Shown in pieces: positions 1-8,156 of a DNA stretch of 64,000 nt. How positions within the stretch are numbered: position 1 is the first letter of the stretch; the number at the start of each line of letters is the position of its first letter. Under the pieces are notes generated by a model. The model did not search any database and was not told the origin of the DNA. It was given only the letters and a program-made list of their open reading frames with translations. The DNA lies in NCBI RefSeq assembly GCF_045762675.1, contig NZ_JBJDLK010000002.1:558001-622000 (forward strand), written 5' to 3'. This DNA is from Elizabethkingia meningoseptica_A (GTDB lineage: Bacteria; Bacteroidota; Bacteroidia; Flavobacteriales; Weeksellaceae). Made by a program: the position numbers and the translations under genes.

Positions 1-257
1 TTCCCTACACTGGATTCTGTATGAATGATCTGTCGGTTAAGATTATGTAGTTCTACTTCATCAAAATCGGCTATACCAAGAGTACCTACTCCGGCGGCTG
101 CCAGATACTGAATAACCGGACTCCCTAAACCTCCGGCACCTACAACAAGTACTCTGGCATTCATTATTTTCTTCTGTCCGCTTACGCCAACTTTATCCAT
201 AAAGATTTGCCGGCTGTAACGCATGAACTGTTCATTATTTATAGCATCTTCTTTCAT
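1..257 (-). CDS. ThiF/MoeB/HesA-family adenylyltransferase, N-terminal part (cut by window edge)
   Basis: This is the last visible gene of the thiamine operon. The reverse strand encodes about 85 residues, starting MKEDAINNEQFMRYSRQ and reaching the nucleotide-binding loop GAGGLGSP and the NRQ segment typical of ThiF, MoeB and E1-like enzymes. These enzymes adenylate the C-terminal Gly-Gly of ThiS or MoaD. Its position after thiH suggests it activates the ThiS encoded in the same operon, but a MoeB role cannot be excluded because the zinc-binding C-terminus lies outside the window. The ATG at 257 is the first ATG in a frame that stays open for some distance upstream. Confidence 0.85.
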   Translation of the reverse strand, partial: MKEDAINNEQFMRYSRQIFMDKVGVSGQKKIMNARVLVVGAGGLGSPVIQYLAAAGVGTLGIADFDEVELHNLNRQIIHTESSVG

Positions 258-394
258 ATCATAATTGTAATAATAGATTACCCACAATAAATACAAAGGC
301 ACAACTCCATCTTTTTTTGCTTTTATCCGGAATTTACTCTTTTGCTCCTTTTGTGGTTCATATATTTCGTACTTCTGTATTCTGACTTCTTACT

Positions 395-1504
395 TCAAAA
401 AACTTTATCCCAGTCTTTCATTACGGGATCATAACCTGCATTCCGGATAATAGACCTCACTTCATCCATACTTCGTTCATCACTTGTCTCAAACTGTTCC
501 AGCGATTGCGGATCCACAACATAGCCTCCCGGATTGGTTTTGGAAGCAGCACTCATGGTTGTTACCCCTAATGAGATAATGTGATCTCTGAAATTTTCGT
601 TTTCCCGTGTAGAAACTGAAATTTCAAGATCTTCATTCCATATCCGGTATGCACAGATCAATTGCAGCAAATCCCTGTCGCTCATGATAAAATTTGGCTC
701 AATAATTCCTTCCGCCGGTCTTAACCGCGGGAAAGAGACGGAGAACTTAGTCTGCCAGTAATTTTTCTGGAGATAATCAATGTGCAGTGCATTAAAAAAG
801 CTATCTACACGCCAGTCTTCAAGCCCCAGTAGTACACCGAGTCCAATTTTATGTAATCCGGCCTCTCCTATTCTGTCAGGAGTGTCAAGTCTGAAATCAA
901 AATTAGATTTCTTTCCCTTTGGATGATATTCTTTATAAACTTCCTGATGGTATGTTTCCTGATAAACTAATACGGAATGAACACCTGCAGCATGTAAAGC
1001 TTTATATTCTTCCGTTGACAATGGCTGAACCTCAACGGATATATTCGCAAAATAAGGCCGCAGCAAATTCACAGCATTCAGAAAATAATCAATTCCCACG
1101 GTTTTATTTGCCTCACCGCTTACGAGTAAAACATGATTTATCCCCATAGCTTTCAAAGCCATTGCTTCTATAATAATCTCAGTATTGCTAAGCGTCCGGC
1201 GTCTGATTTTATTGTCCAGACTAAATCCACAGTAAGTACAGATATTCTGACATTCATTGCTCAGGTACATGGGTGCATACAACTGTATCACTTTTCCAAA
1301 CCTTTTTTGGGTAAGCTTTTGGGATATTTGCGCCATCTCTTCCAGATAAGGAGCTGCCGCCGGAGCAAGTAATATCAGGAAGTCTTCTGTTGTTTTCTTT
1401 CCTTTATTCAGTACCCTTTCCACATCCGATCCTGTAACCGAATTAATCTTTTGTTTTATACGCTCCCAGTCGTACCGCAGAAATGTATTTTTAAATGTTT
1501 TCAT
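395..1504 (-). CDS. thiH: 2-iminoacetate synthase ThiH (radical SAM)
   Basis: ThiH cleaves tyrosine to dehydroglycine (2-iminoacetate), the glycine-derived precursor of the thiamine thiazole ring, and works with ThiG. The 369-residue protein has the radical-SAM cluster motif as C85-x3-C89-x2-C92 (SNECQNICTYCGF), followed by a TIM-barrel body with segments such as LVSGEANK and GLGVLLGLEDWR. Length is normal for the family. It is the sixth gene of the thi operon, 134 bases after thiG. An anaerobe-tolerant ThiH rather than the glycine oxidase ThiO supplies the imine here. Confidence 0.95.
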   Translation of the reverse strand: MKTFKNTFLRYDWERIKQKINSVTGSDVERVLNKGKKTTEDFLILLAPAAAPYLEEMAQISQKLTQKRFGKVIQLYAPMYLSNECQNICTYCGFSLDNKIRRRTLSNTEIIIEAMALKAMGINHVLLVSGEANKTVGIDYFLNAVNLLRPYFANISVEVQPLSTEEYKALHAAGVHSVLVYQETYHQEVYKEYHPKGKKSNFDFRLDTPDRIGEAGLHKIGLGVLLGLEDWRVDSFFNALHIDYLQKNYWQTKFSVSFPRLRPAEGIIEPNFIMSDRDLLQLICAYRIWNEDLEISVSTRENENFRDHIISLGVTTMSAASKTNPGGYVVDPQSLEQFETSDERSMDEVRSIIRNAGYDPVMKDWDKVF

Positions 1505-1638
1505 GTATTCGTTTTTAATAATTCAGAATAATAAATACAAAAGGGGGTTTCAGAAAATTGCAGCACCAAGGCACAATTTAATATGAATCATGAACATTAC
1601 TTTTATTGTCCTTGTGTTATACTTACTGCTGTTAGTTA

Positions 1639-2403
1639 TTATAAAAATGAAGTCAGCGGACTTGAGGCTACAGCTCCGGAATGCATTGCTCCCAATCCGG
1701 CTTCATATCCCCTTCTGCCGGCAATAACAGCTTCTCTGAATGCAATTGCCATTTGTACGGGATCTCCTGCCACAGCAATTGCTGTATTCACCAGAACTGC
1801 ATCGGCACCCATTTCCATTGCTTTAGCAGCATCTGAAGGCGCACCGATTCCTGCATCTACAACAACCGGAACGTTACTTTGCTCAATAATAATTTCTAAA
1901 AAATCTAAGGTTCGTAAGCCTTTATTGCTTCCGATAGGTGCTCCCAGAGGCATGACAACTGCCGTACCGGCATCTTCAAGTCTTTTGCATAAAACCGGGT
2001 CTGCATGGATGTAGGGCATGATTATAAATCCCAGCTTGGCCAGTTGTTCTGTGGCTTTTAATGTTTCTACAGGATCCGGTAATAAATACCTTGGATCCGG
2101 ATGAATCTCGAGTTTTAGCCAGTTGGTCTCCAGTGCTTCTCTTGCTAGCTGGGCTGCTAAAACAGCTTCCTGAGCATTTCTTGCGCCGGAAGTATTGGGT
2201 AAAAGATGAACACCCGGAATGTGCAGGGCATTCAGAAGATCATCGGAACCGGACTGATGATCCACACGCTTTAGTGCCATGGTTACCAATTCGGATGCTG
2301 AAGCTTTTACAGCTTCACTCATTTTTGACATACTTCCGAATTTCCCTGTTCCGAGGAATAATCTGGATGTAAAGATTCTGTCTGCTATTTGTAAGTTACT
2401 CAT
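1639..2403 (-). CDS. thiG: Thiazole synthase ThiG
   Basis: ThiG condenses deoxyxylulose phosphate, dehydroglycine and ThiS-thiocarboxylate sulfur into the thiazole phosphate moiety. The 254-residue protein begins with the typical IADRIFTSRLFLGTGKF stretch and carries VTMALKRVD around residue 40, KLEIHPD near 97, and the phosphate-binding VVVDAGIGAPSDAAKAMEMG segment near 180-200. The ATG overlaps the stop of thiE by four bases, indicating translational coupling. Family length is normal. Confidence 0.95.
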   Translation of the reverse strand: MSNLQIADRIFTSRLFLGTGKFGSMSKMSEAVKASASELVTMALKRVDHQSGSDDLLNALHIPGVHLLPNTSGARNAQEAVLAAQLAREALETNWLKLEIHPDPRYLLPDPVETLKATEQLAKLGFIIMPYIHADPVLCKRLEDAGTAVVMPLGAPIGSNKGLRTLDFLEIIIEQSNVPVVVDAGIGAPSDAAKAMEMGADAVLVNTAIAVAGDPVQMAIAFREAVIAGRRGYEAGLGAMHSGAVASSPLTSFL

Positions 2404-3017
2404 TGTAGTATAGTTTTAATAATTGAGATTGATTCTGGTTTTTTAACGATAAGGCCTGATACGGCTACCCCATATACACCTGTATTTTTAAGGGCTTCCA
2501 TGTCTTCCAGCTGAATTCCGCCAATGGCAAAAACAGGAGGCAGCTTTATTTCTTTTTCCTGAAAATACAGGAAGATGTCCTGATAACCTTTTAGTCCTAA
2601 AACCGGACTTAATTTTTCCTTTGTGGCGGTAAAACGAAAAGGACCTAAACCAATATAATCACAGTTTTCAGCAAGCCGCTGCTGAATATCCCGGATGGTA
2701 TTGGCTGTTCCGCCAATGATTTTGTCTCTGCCCAGAATTTTGCGGGCTTCTGCTACCGGTGCATCTGTTAAGCCCAGATGTACGCCATCTGCATCAATCA
2801 TTCCGGCCACCGAAATATGATCATTGATAATACATTTGGCTCCAAAATCCCGACAGTAGTTTTTTACTTTTATTCCGAGATCTTGAAATTCTTCTGTACT
2901 TACATTTTTCCAGCGCAACTGAATCCATTCTGCTCCGTTTTGTAAAGCCTTCAGTATATTTTTTTCCTGTTCTTCAGCCGTCACTCCCTGTGATATGTAT
3001 TGTAATTTACTCAGCAT
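2400..3017 (-). CDS. thiE: Thiamine phosphate synthase ThiE
   Basis: ThiE joins HMP-pyrophosphate and thiazole phosphate into thiamine phosphate. The 205-residue TIM barrel has the substrate-binding signatures WIQLRWKNVS, CIINDHISVA, DGVHLGLTD and YIGLGPFRFTATKEK, plus the C-terminal phosphate loop AIGGI. This is the more canonical of two ThiE-like proteins in the operon. It overlaps the upstream TenI-like gene by 11 bases and thiG by four, so the four genes are probably translated as a coupled set. Confidence 0.92.
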   Translation of the reverse strand: MLSKLQYISQGVTAEEQEKNILKALQNGAEWIQLRWKNVSTEEFQDLGIKVKNYCRDFGAKCIINDHISVAGMIDADGVHLGLTDAPVAEARKILGRDKIIGGTANTIRDIQQRLAENCDYIGLGPFRFTATKEKLSPVLGLKGYQDIFLYFQEKEIKLPPVFAIGGIQLEDMEALKNTGVYGVAVSGLIVKKPESISIIKTILQ

Positions 3018-3609
3018 ATTTGTGATTTTTTAAAGCTTGCTGGCATTTCATCAGGGTATTCACCGGGTTTTGGTATTGCCAGATACTTCCCAGCAAAGCC
3101 ACACCATCTGCCTTTGATTTTAATACTATATCTATATTATTTGAATCTACTCCGCCCAAGCCTATCAGCCGGACATATGGATTATCTTTTAATTCCATCT
3201 CACCTAGAATTGTATTGTCTGTACCATATCCCTGTTTGGATATACTTGCAAATACCGGCGATAAAAAAGCATAGAACCATTCAGCTCCCAGTGTATTAAA
3301 ATCTTCAATACTGTGGGTTGATGCTGAAAGAATATACTTATCCTGATAATGGATATACTCTTTTTTCTGTCTGCTTTCCTCCCGGAAGTGTAATCTGTTA
3401 ATTCCAAAATGATCTGCCAGATGGTAATGAGAATGCAATACGAGTTTATGATAATACTGCTGATCTACTCCGCTGATATAGTTATTCATTTCTTTATCGG
3501 ACAGCCTGTATTTCCGGATGTGAAAATAGTCCAGTCCATTGGCGAAAAGTTGATTAGTCAACAGAGCTTCCCGAGCTACACTGTGTTCAGGAGACAAAAC
3601 AATAATCAT
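3007..3609 (-). CDS. ThiE/TenI-family protein, TenI-like (thiazole tautomerase or second ThiE-like enzyme)
   Basis: A 200-residue TIM-barrel protein of the ThiE/TenI superfamily. It has HIRKYRLS in place of the canonical QLR(W/E)K strand, SASTHS near residue 94, FLSPVFASISKQGYG near 115 and GLGGV near 150. The loop that holds pyrophosphate in ThiE (TxTK) is replaced by SxSKxGYG, which resembles TenI, an aromatising thiazole tautomerase in Bacillus. Its place between thiC and thiE fits a thiazole-branch step. The start codon overlaps the thiC stop (ATGA). The exact reaction is inferred, not visible. Confidence 0.75.
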   Translation of the reverse strand: MIIVLSPEHSVAREALLTNQLFANGLDYFHIRKYRLSDKEMNNYISGVDQQYYHKLVLHSHYHLADHFGINRLHFREESRQKKEYIHYQDKYILSASTHSIEDFNTLGAEWFYAFLSPVFASISKQGYGTDNTILGEMELKDNPYVRLIGLGGVDSNNIDIVLKSKADGVALLGSIWQYQNPVNTLMKCQQALKNHKYAE

Positions 3610-5414
3610 AAATAGATTTCTTTTCCGGATTCTATAAACTCTTTTGACTTTTCATTCATCCCCTGCTCGGCAGCATCTCTGATCTCCTGAGTAATCTTCA
3701 TGGAACAGAATTTTGGACCGCACATGGAGCAGAAATGAGCCACTTTTGCACCATCAGCCGGTAATGTTTCATCATGAAATTCCCTTGCGGTATCCGGATC
3801 CAATGACAGGTTAAACTGATCTTCCCAACGGAATTCAAATCTGGCTTTACTCAGCGCATTATCCCGATATTGGGCTCCGGGATGTCCTTTCGCAAGGTCT
3901 GCAGCATGTGCAGCAAGTTTATAGGTAATTACTCCGTCTTTTACATCTTTTTTATTGGGCAGTCCCAAATGTTCTTTTGGTGTTACATAGCATAACATGG
4001 CACAGCCATACCAGCCGATCATGGCTGCTCCGATAGCTGAGGTAATGTGATCATATCCGGGTGCTATATCCGTGGTTAAAGGTCCGAGCGTATAGAAAGG
4101 CGCTTCATCGCATTCCGCAAGCTGTTTTTCCATATTTTCTTTAATCATATGCATCGGTACATGCCCGGGGCCTTCTATCATCACCTGTACATCATGCTTC
4201 CATGCAATTTTTGTCAGCTCCCCTAATGTCTCGAGTTCTGCAAACTGTGCAGCATCATTGGCATCGGCAATAGAGCCCGGGCGTAATCCGTCTCCCAGAG
4301 AAAAAGCAACATCATAACGCTTCATAATCTTGCAGATCTCTTCAAAATGAGTATATAAAAAACTTTCCTGATGATGGTATAAACACCACTTCGCCATAAT
4401 GGAACCGCCACGGGAGACAATTCCGGTTACACGATTGGCTGTGAGATGGATGTAACGCAATAATACCCCGGCATGAATGGTAAAGTAAGAAACCCCTTGC
4501 TCTGCCTGTTCTATCAGGGTATCTCTGAAGATTTCCCATGTAAGGTTTTCGGGTACGCCTTTTACTTTTTCCAGTGCCTGGTAAATTGGTACAGTACCTA
4601 TAGGCACGGGAGAATTACGGATAATCCATTCTCTTGTTTCATGTATATTTTTTCCGGTGGACAAATCCATAATGGTATCTGCTCCCCAACGGCAGGCCCA
4701 TACTGCTTTTTCTACTTCTTCTTCTATATTGGATGTCACGGCACTGTTGCCGATATTGGCATTGATCTTAACCAGAAAATTCCGGCCGATAATCATAGGT
4801 TCGCTTTCCGGATGGTTAATATTATTGGGGATAATGGCTCTTCCTGCCGCAATTTCACTCCGCACAAATTCAGGGGTGATTTTTCCTTTGGGCATATTGG
4901 CACCAAAGCTTTCTCCTGAATGTTGCTGAGCCATCCCTTTTGTTGCTGTTTCAAGCTGCTCGATTTTCTGATTTTCCCTTATCGCCACATATTCCATTTC
5001 CGGCGTAATAATGCCTTTCTTTGCATAATACAGCTGGGTTACATTCATACTTTCTTTGGCAACCATAGGCTTATGGCTGTATTCAAATCTAAGATCGTTT
5101 AGTTTTTCATCTGCGAGACGCTGCCTGCCATATTCTGAAGTTATATTCTCCAGTACATCTACATCATTCCTGTCTAAAATCCATTGTTCCCGAATTCTCG
5201 GCAAGCCTTTACGTACGTCTATAACGGCGTTTGCATCGGTATATGGTCCTGAGGTATCATATACCGTAACTGGTGGATTTACTTCTATGCCTCCTGAACT
5301 TAATCTGGTAGGACTTAATGTAATTTCACGCATCGCTACTTTAATCGGAAAGAGCTTTCCCTCGACATATACTTTCTTAGAATTGGGCAACGATGCCTGC
5401 GTGATTGTCTTCAT
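3606..5414 (-). CDS. thiC: Phosphomethylpyrimidine synthase ThiC
   Basis: ThiC is a non-canonical radical-SAM enzyme that rearranges AIR to HMP phosphate, the pyrimidine half of thiamine. The 602-residue protein carries the C-terminal cluster motif C562-x2-C565-x4-C570 (FCSMCGPKFCSM), and conserved segments such as NINHPESEPMIIGRNF and EGPGHVPMH. Length fits the family's long version with an N-terminal domain. It lies 31 bases after thiS and overlaps the next gene by four bases. Expression should follow the upstream TPP riboswitch. Confidence 0.97.
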   Translation of the reverse strand: MKTITQASLPNSKKVYVEGKLFPIKVAMREITLSPTRLSSGGIEVNPPVTVYDTSGPYTDANAVIDVRKGLPRIREQWILDRNDVDVLENITSEYGRQRLADEKLNDLRFEYSHKPMVAKESMNVTQLYYAKKGIITPEMEYVAIRENQKIEQLETATKGMAQQHSGESFGANMPKGKITPEFVRSEIAAGRAIIPNNINHPESEPMIIGRNFLVKINANIGNSAVTSNIEEEVEKAVWACRWGADTIMDLSTGKNIHETREWIIRNSPVPIGTVPIYQALEKVKGVPENLTWEIFRDTLIEQAEQGVSYFTIHAGVLLRYIHLTANRVTGIVSRGGSIMAKWCLYHHQESFLYTHFEEICKIMKRYDVAFSLGDGLRPGSIADANDAAQFAELETLGELTKIAWKHDVQVMIEGPGHVPMHMIKENMEKQLAECDEAPFYTLGPLTTDIAPGYDHITSAIGAAMIGWYGCAMLCYVTPKEHLGLPNKKDVKDGVITYKLAAHAADLAKGHPGAQYRDNALSKARFEFRWEDQFNLSLDPDTAREFHDETLPADGAKVAHFCSMCGPKFCSMKITQEIRDAAEQGMNEKSKEFIESGKEIYL

Positions 5415-5445
5415 TTTTTCTGTCTTTTTATTATTTTATAAATGA

Positions 5446-5652
5446 TTAACCTCCTTGTGTAGCAGTGATAATGAGAATAGAATCTTTGTCCCGGAGAATA
5501 GTATCTGCCCAGCTGGTTTTAGGAATAACCAGGTTATTAACAGCCACAGCAATACCTTTGGATTTGCCGGGGGCTTCCAGTTGCATTAGTACTTCCAGAC
5601 TGGAAGGTAAATGATTGAATTGTTTTTTTTGGTGATTAATTGTGAGTTCCAT
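5446..5652 (-). CDS. thiS: Sulfur carrier protein ThiS
   Basis: ThiS is the ubiquitin-fold sulfur carrier whose C-terminal thiocarboxylate donates sulfur to ThiG. I place the start at MELTINHQ, giving 68 residues, the normal ThiS size. The open frame extends 23 codons further upstream, almost to the riboswitch, but that part is hydrophobic and unlike ThiS. The C-terminus is ITATQGG, the Gly-Gly tail needed for adenylation. It is the first gene of the operon, directly downstream of the TPP riboswitch. Confidence 0.92.
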   Translation of the reverse strand: MELTINHQKKQFNHLPSSLEVLMQLEAPGKSKGIAVAVNNLVIPKTSWADTILRDKDSILIITATQGG

Positions 5653-5726
5653 CCCTTTTAAAATTTTATATAAAAACTTCAGGAATGGCCACAAAAGTGC
5701 AGAAAGCACCAATGAAGACATTTTAC

Positions 5727-5806
5727 TTTTCCCTACGCCGGTATGATCCGGATCAGGTTCTGAGGGTAAATTCTCAGCCTGCTGTTTGCAGACACCCCTA
5801 AAGTCG
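5727..5806 (-). promoter_or_regulatory. TPP riboswitch (THI element)
   Basis: On the minus strand this segment contains the hallmark THI-box elements in order: GGGGTGTC, GGCTGAGA, ACCCTC, then GAACCTGATCCGGATCATAC and CGTAGGGAA. It lies about 75 bases upstream of thiS and points into the operon. Binding of thiamine pyrophosphate should repress thiS-thiC-tenI-thiE-thiG-thiH-thiF. I see no U-rich terminator between it and thiS, so control of translation initiation is the more likely output. Confidence 0.96.
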
Positions 5807-6074
5807 TTTACAAATATAGAAAAAAACCGACAGGTTGTATATGATCTCTGAAATTCTTTTGCCTAAACTTTTTCAAATATTTAGCATAAGAAAAAGTTCA
5901 TATACACAAAGGCGTCAGTTAATTATATTATAAGCAAAATTTTAAGGCACTGGAAAATCAAAGATTTTCAGACGCTTAATAATAATTATATGCTATTGGA
6001 AATTAACTTTTTCTAAAAATATTGCGAAGCAATTCGTGCCTTAATGTTTATGTTAAAGTCACTTTGCAACGCAG

Positions 6075-6373
6075 TGATGTGTATCGGGAAGTTGCTTAAC
6101 CGCAAAAGAGACAAAAGCTATTGATAGTGGAACATTATAATGCTGATAAGAACAAAAAAGTTAGGAATCAAGCATTTTCTTTACCGTGAGCTGCTGTGCA
6201 ATTACTTTAGTAATCTATGTAATTCTTCGCTGGTAAAAAGCTATGTACCTATGTGGTTTAATACTTTATACGTTCTTTTACCTTAATGCAAAAGAGACAG
6301 TACACATAAGCTTGAAAATCTTTGATTTTCTTTGTGGACAGAAAACTATCTTCAATAGGGGTTAATAAATCCC
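6075..6373. repeat. Tandem imperfect duplication, copy 1
   Basis: From TGATGTGTATCGGGAAGTTG to the segment GGGTTAATAAATCCC this block matches 6397-6753 with scattered substitutions. The offset is 322 bases at the left end. It lacks about 58 bases that copy 2 contains between AAAGAGAC and GTACACATAAG. It carries the hairpin GAAAATC-TTT-GATTTTC at 6314-6330. Confidence 0.9.
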
Positions 6374-6396
6374 GTCGATTCGAGTACGAAACCTAA

Positions 6397-6753
6397 TGAT
6401 GTGTATCGGGAAGTTGCTTAACCGCAAAAGAGACAAAAGGTATTGATAGTGGAATATTATAATGCTGATAAGAACAAAAAAGTTAGGAATCAAGCATTTT
6501 CTTTACCGTGAACTGCTGTGCAATTACTTTAGTAATCTATGTAATGCTTCGCTGGTAAAAAAGCTATGTACCTACTGTGGTTTAATACTTTATACATTCT
6601 TTTACCTTAATGCAAAAGAGACAAAAGTTTTTATCAACACTTTAATTATACATGATCCTGAAATATTATACGCACTTAAGTACACATAAGTTTGAAAATC
6701 TTAGATTTTCCTTGTGGTCAGAAAACTATCTTCGATAAGGGTTAATATTTCCC
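6397..6753. repeat. Tandem imperfect duplication, copy 2
   Basis: This block repeats 6075-6373 with point differences and an additional segment of about 58 bases around 6620-6680. It carries the hairpin GAAAATC-TTA-GATTTTC at 6694-6710, which can be lengthened by flanking CACATAAG/CTTGTG pairing. A 75-codon open frame runs through it but has no recognisable protein features and is not open in copy 1. Confidence 0.9.
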
Positions 6754-7017
6754 TGGCCATTAATACAGAAATAACACAAAGAGGATGCAGTGAACTGACG
6801 CGCAATTATTCTGGTAATTAAATCAGAAAGTTTTTTAATCCATAAAACATTGCGAAGCAATTCCTGCCTTAAGGAACGGAAAAATATAAACGATACTTGT
6901 GCCTTAGTATTAAATAAGATATTTTATATAATTTCTAATTCTTCTGAGATTGAAATTCTTTACTCTAATAGTCATTAATTACTGTCCGCTATTATTTTAT
7001 GAATAGAAAATTTCATG

Positions 7018-7025
7018 TACATTTG
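7018..7025 (+). promoter_or_regulatory. Bacteroidetes-type -7 box before the asparaginase gene
   Basis: TACATTTG matches the TAnnTTTG consensus of the primary sigma factor in Bacteroidetes. It ends 17 bases before the ATG at 7043. Confidence 0.6.
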
Positions 7026-7042
7026 GGTTTATTTATTACATA

Positions 7043-8044
7043 ATGAAGAAGTTTATATTTCCTTTATTACTTTTCGGGACATTGACCTTTGCCCAGAAAA
7101 AATATGTAATGGTGATCCACGGAGGAGCCGGTACCATTACGAAAGCTAATCTTTCACCCGAAAAAGAAAAAGAATACCGGGAAAAACTTACTGAAGCCCT
7201 GCAAAAAGGATACAGCGAAATTAAAAACGGAAAGTCTTCACTGGATGCAGTATCTGCTGCCATTATGGTAATGGAAGATTCTCCCCTGTTCAATGCAGGA
7301 AAAGGTGCGGTTTTCACCAATGAAGGAAAGAATGAACTGGATGCTTCAATTATGAACGGGAAGGACCAAAAAGCTGGTGCAGTTGCCGGTGTAACCACTA
7401 TTAAAAATCCTATTCTAGCAGCAAGAGCTGTAATGGATAAATCGGAACATGTAATGATGGCTGGTTTAGGCGCTGAAAGATTTGCAAAAGAACAAAAGCT
7501 GGAGATTGTAGATCCCAAATACTTCCGGACTGAGAAAGCATGGAACAGCCTGCAAAAAGTGAAGGCAATGGAAGCAGCCAAAAAAACGGGGATGAACAAT
7601 CCTGAAAAGTATCCGGATTACTTCCTTGTTGATCATAAATTTGGTACTGTGGGCGCTGTTGCACTGGATAAAAACGGAAATCTGGCTGCCGGAACATCCA
7701 CCGGTGGCATGACCAACAAAAAATATAACAGAATCGGAGATTCTCCGGTTATCGGAGCAGGTACTTATGCCAATGAACAGGTTGGAATTTCAGGAACAGG
7801 ATGGGGTGAATTCTTTATTCGTACAGTTGCTTCCAAAACAGCAGCTGACAGAATGAAATACCTCCATATCCCGGTTACCGAAGCCACTCAGGAAAGCATT
7901 AATGAAATTGGTAAACTTGGTGGTAATGGCGGTCTGATCGCGCTGGATAAAGATGGTAACGTGGCAATGCCTTTTAATACTGAGGGAATGTACCGCGGTA
8001 CTGTCACTGACAAAGGAGAAATTGAGGTTTATATCTACAAATAG
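7043..8044 (+). CDS. Exported isoaspartyl peptidase/L-asparaginase (plant-type, Ntn hydrolase)
   Basis: A 333-residue protein with a Sec signal peptide (MKKFIFPLLLFGTLTFAQ) followed directly by the strand VMVIHGGAGT typical of the plant-type asparaginase/glycosylasparaginase family. The autoproteolytic site is the FGTVGAVALD segment near residue 200, whose threonine becomes the N-terminal nucleophile of the beta subunit. TSTGGMTNK and GAGTYAN are the usual substrate-pocket segments downstream. It probably hydrolyses isoaspartyl dipeptides or asparagine in the periplasm. It is monocistronic as far as can be seen. Confidence 0.92.
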   Translation: MKKFIFPLLLFGTLTFAQKKYVMVIHGGAGTITKANLSPEKEKEYREKLTEALQKGYSEIKNGKSSLDAVSAAIMVMEDSPLFNAGKGAVFTNEGKNELDASIMNGKDQKAGAVAGVTTIKNPILAARAVMDKSEHVMMAGLGAERFAKEQKLEIVDPKYFRTEKAWNSLQKVKAMEAAKKTGMNNPEKYPDYFLVDHKFGTVGAVALDKNGNLAAGTSTGGMTNKKYNRIGDSPVIGAGTYANEQVGISGTGWGEFFIRTVASKTAADRMKYLHIPVTEATQESINEIGKLGGNGGLIALDKDGNVAMPFNTEGMYRGTVTDKGEIEVYIYK

Positions 8045-8156
8045 AAGCCACAAAAAATTACCAGATATGAGGTTTATACGGGAAAACAATATGTTTAAAA
8101 ACGTGATATGACCTCTGTAACATATTCTGAAAAAGAGACTAACAATAAAAAATAAA

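Larger units (their letters stand above)
5820..7017. other. 1.2-kb non-coding region with repeated segments
   Basis: No convincing gene is present; the short open frames are broken and lie inside repeats. The stretch holds a tandem imperfect duplication (separate entries), three hairpins GAAAATC-N3-GATTTTC at 5953-5969, 6314-6330 and 6694-6710, and two copies of the hairpin ATTGC-GAA-GCAAT, at 6021-6033 and 6849-6861, both followed by a TGCCTTAA-like tail. This looks like decayed or REP-like intergenic DNA between two divergent transcription units. Confidence 0.75.

Noticed and set aside
258..394. Upstream extension of the ThiF/MoeB frame
   Set aside because: The frame is open for many codons but has no ATG, and its translation is Lys/Tyr-rich and unlike the family N-terminus.
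5653..5721. Longer ThiS protein starting at 5721
   Set aside because: The 23 extra residues are hydrophobic and nearly reach the riboswitch; ThiS proteins are about 66-70 residues.
6462..6689. 75-codon open frame on the plus strand
   Set aside because: It lies in the second copy of the tandem duplication, the first copy does not keep it open, and the protein shows no recognisable features.
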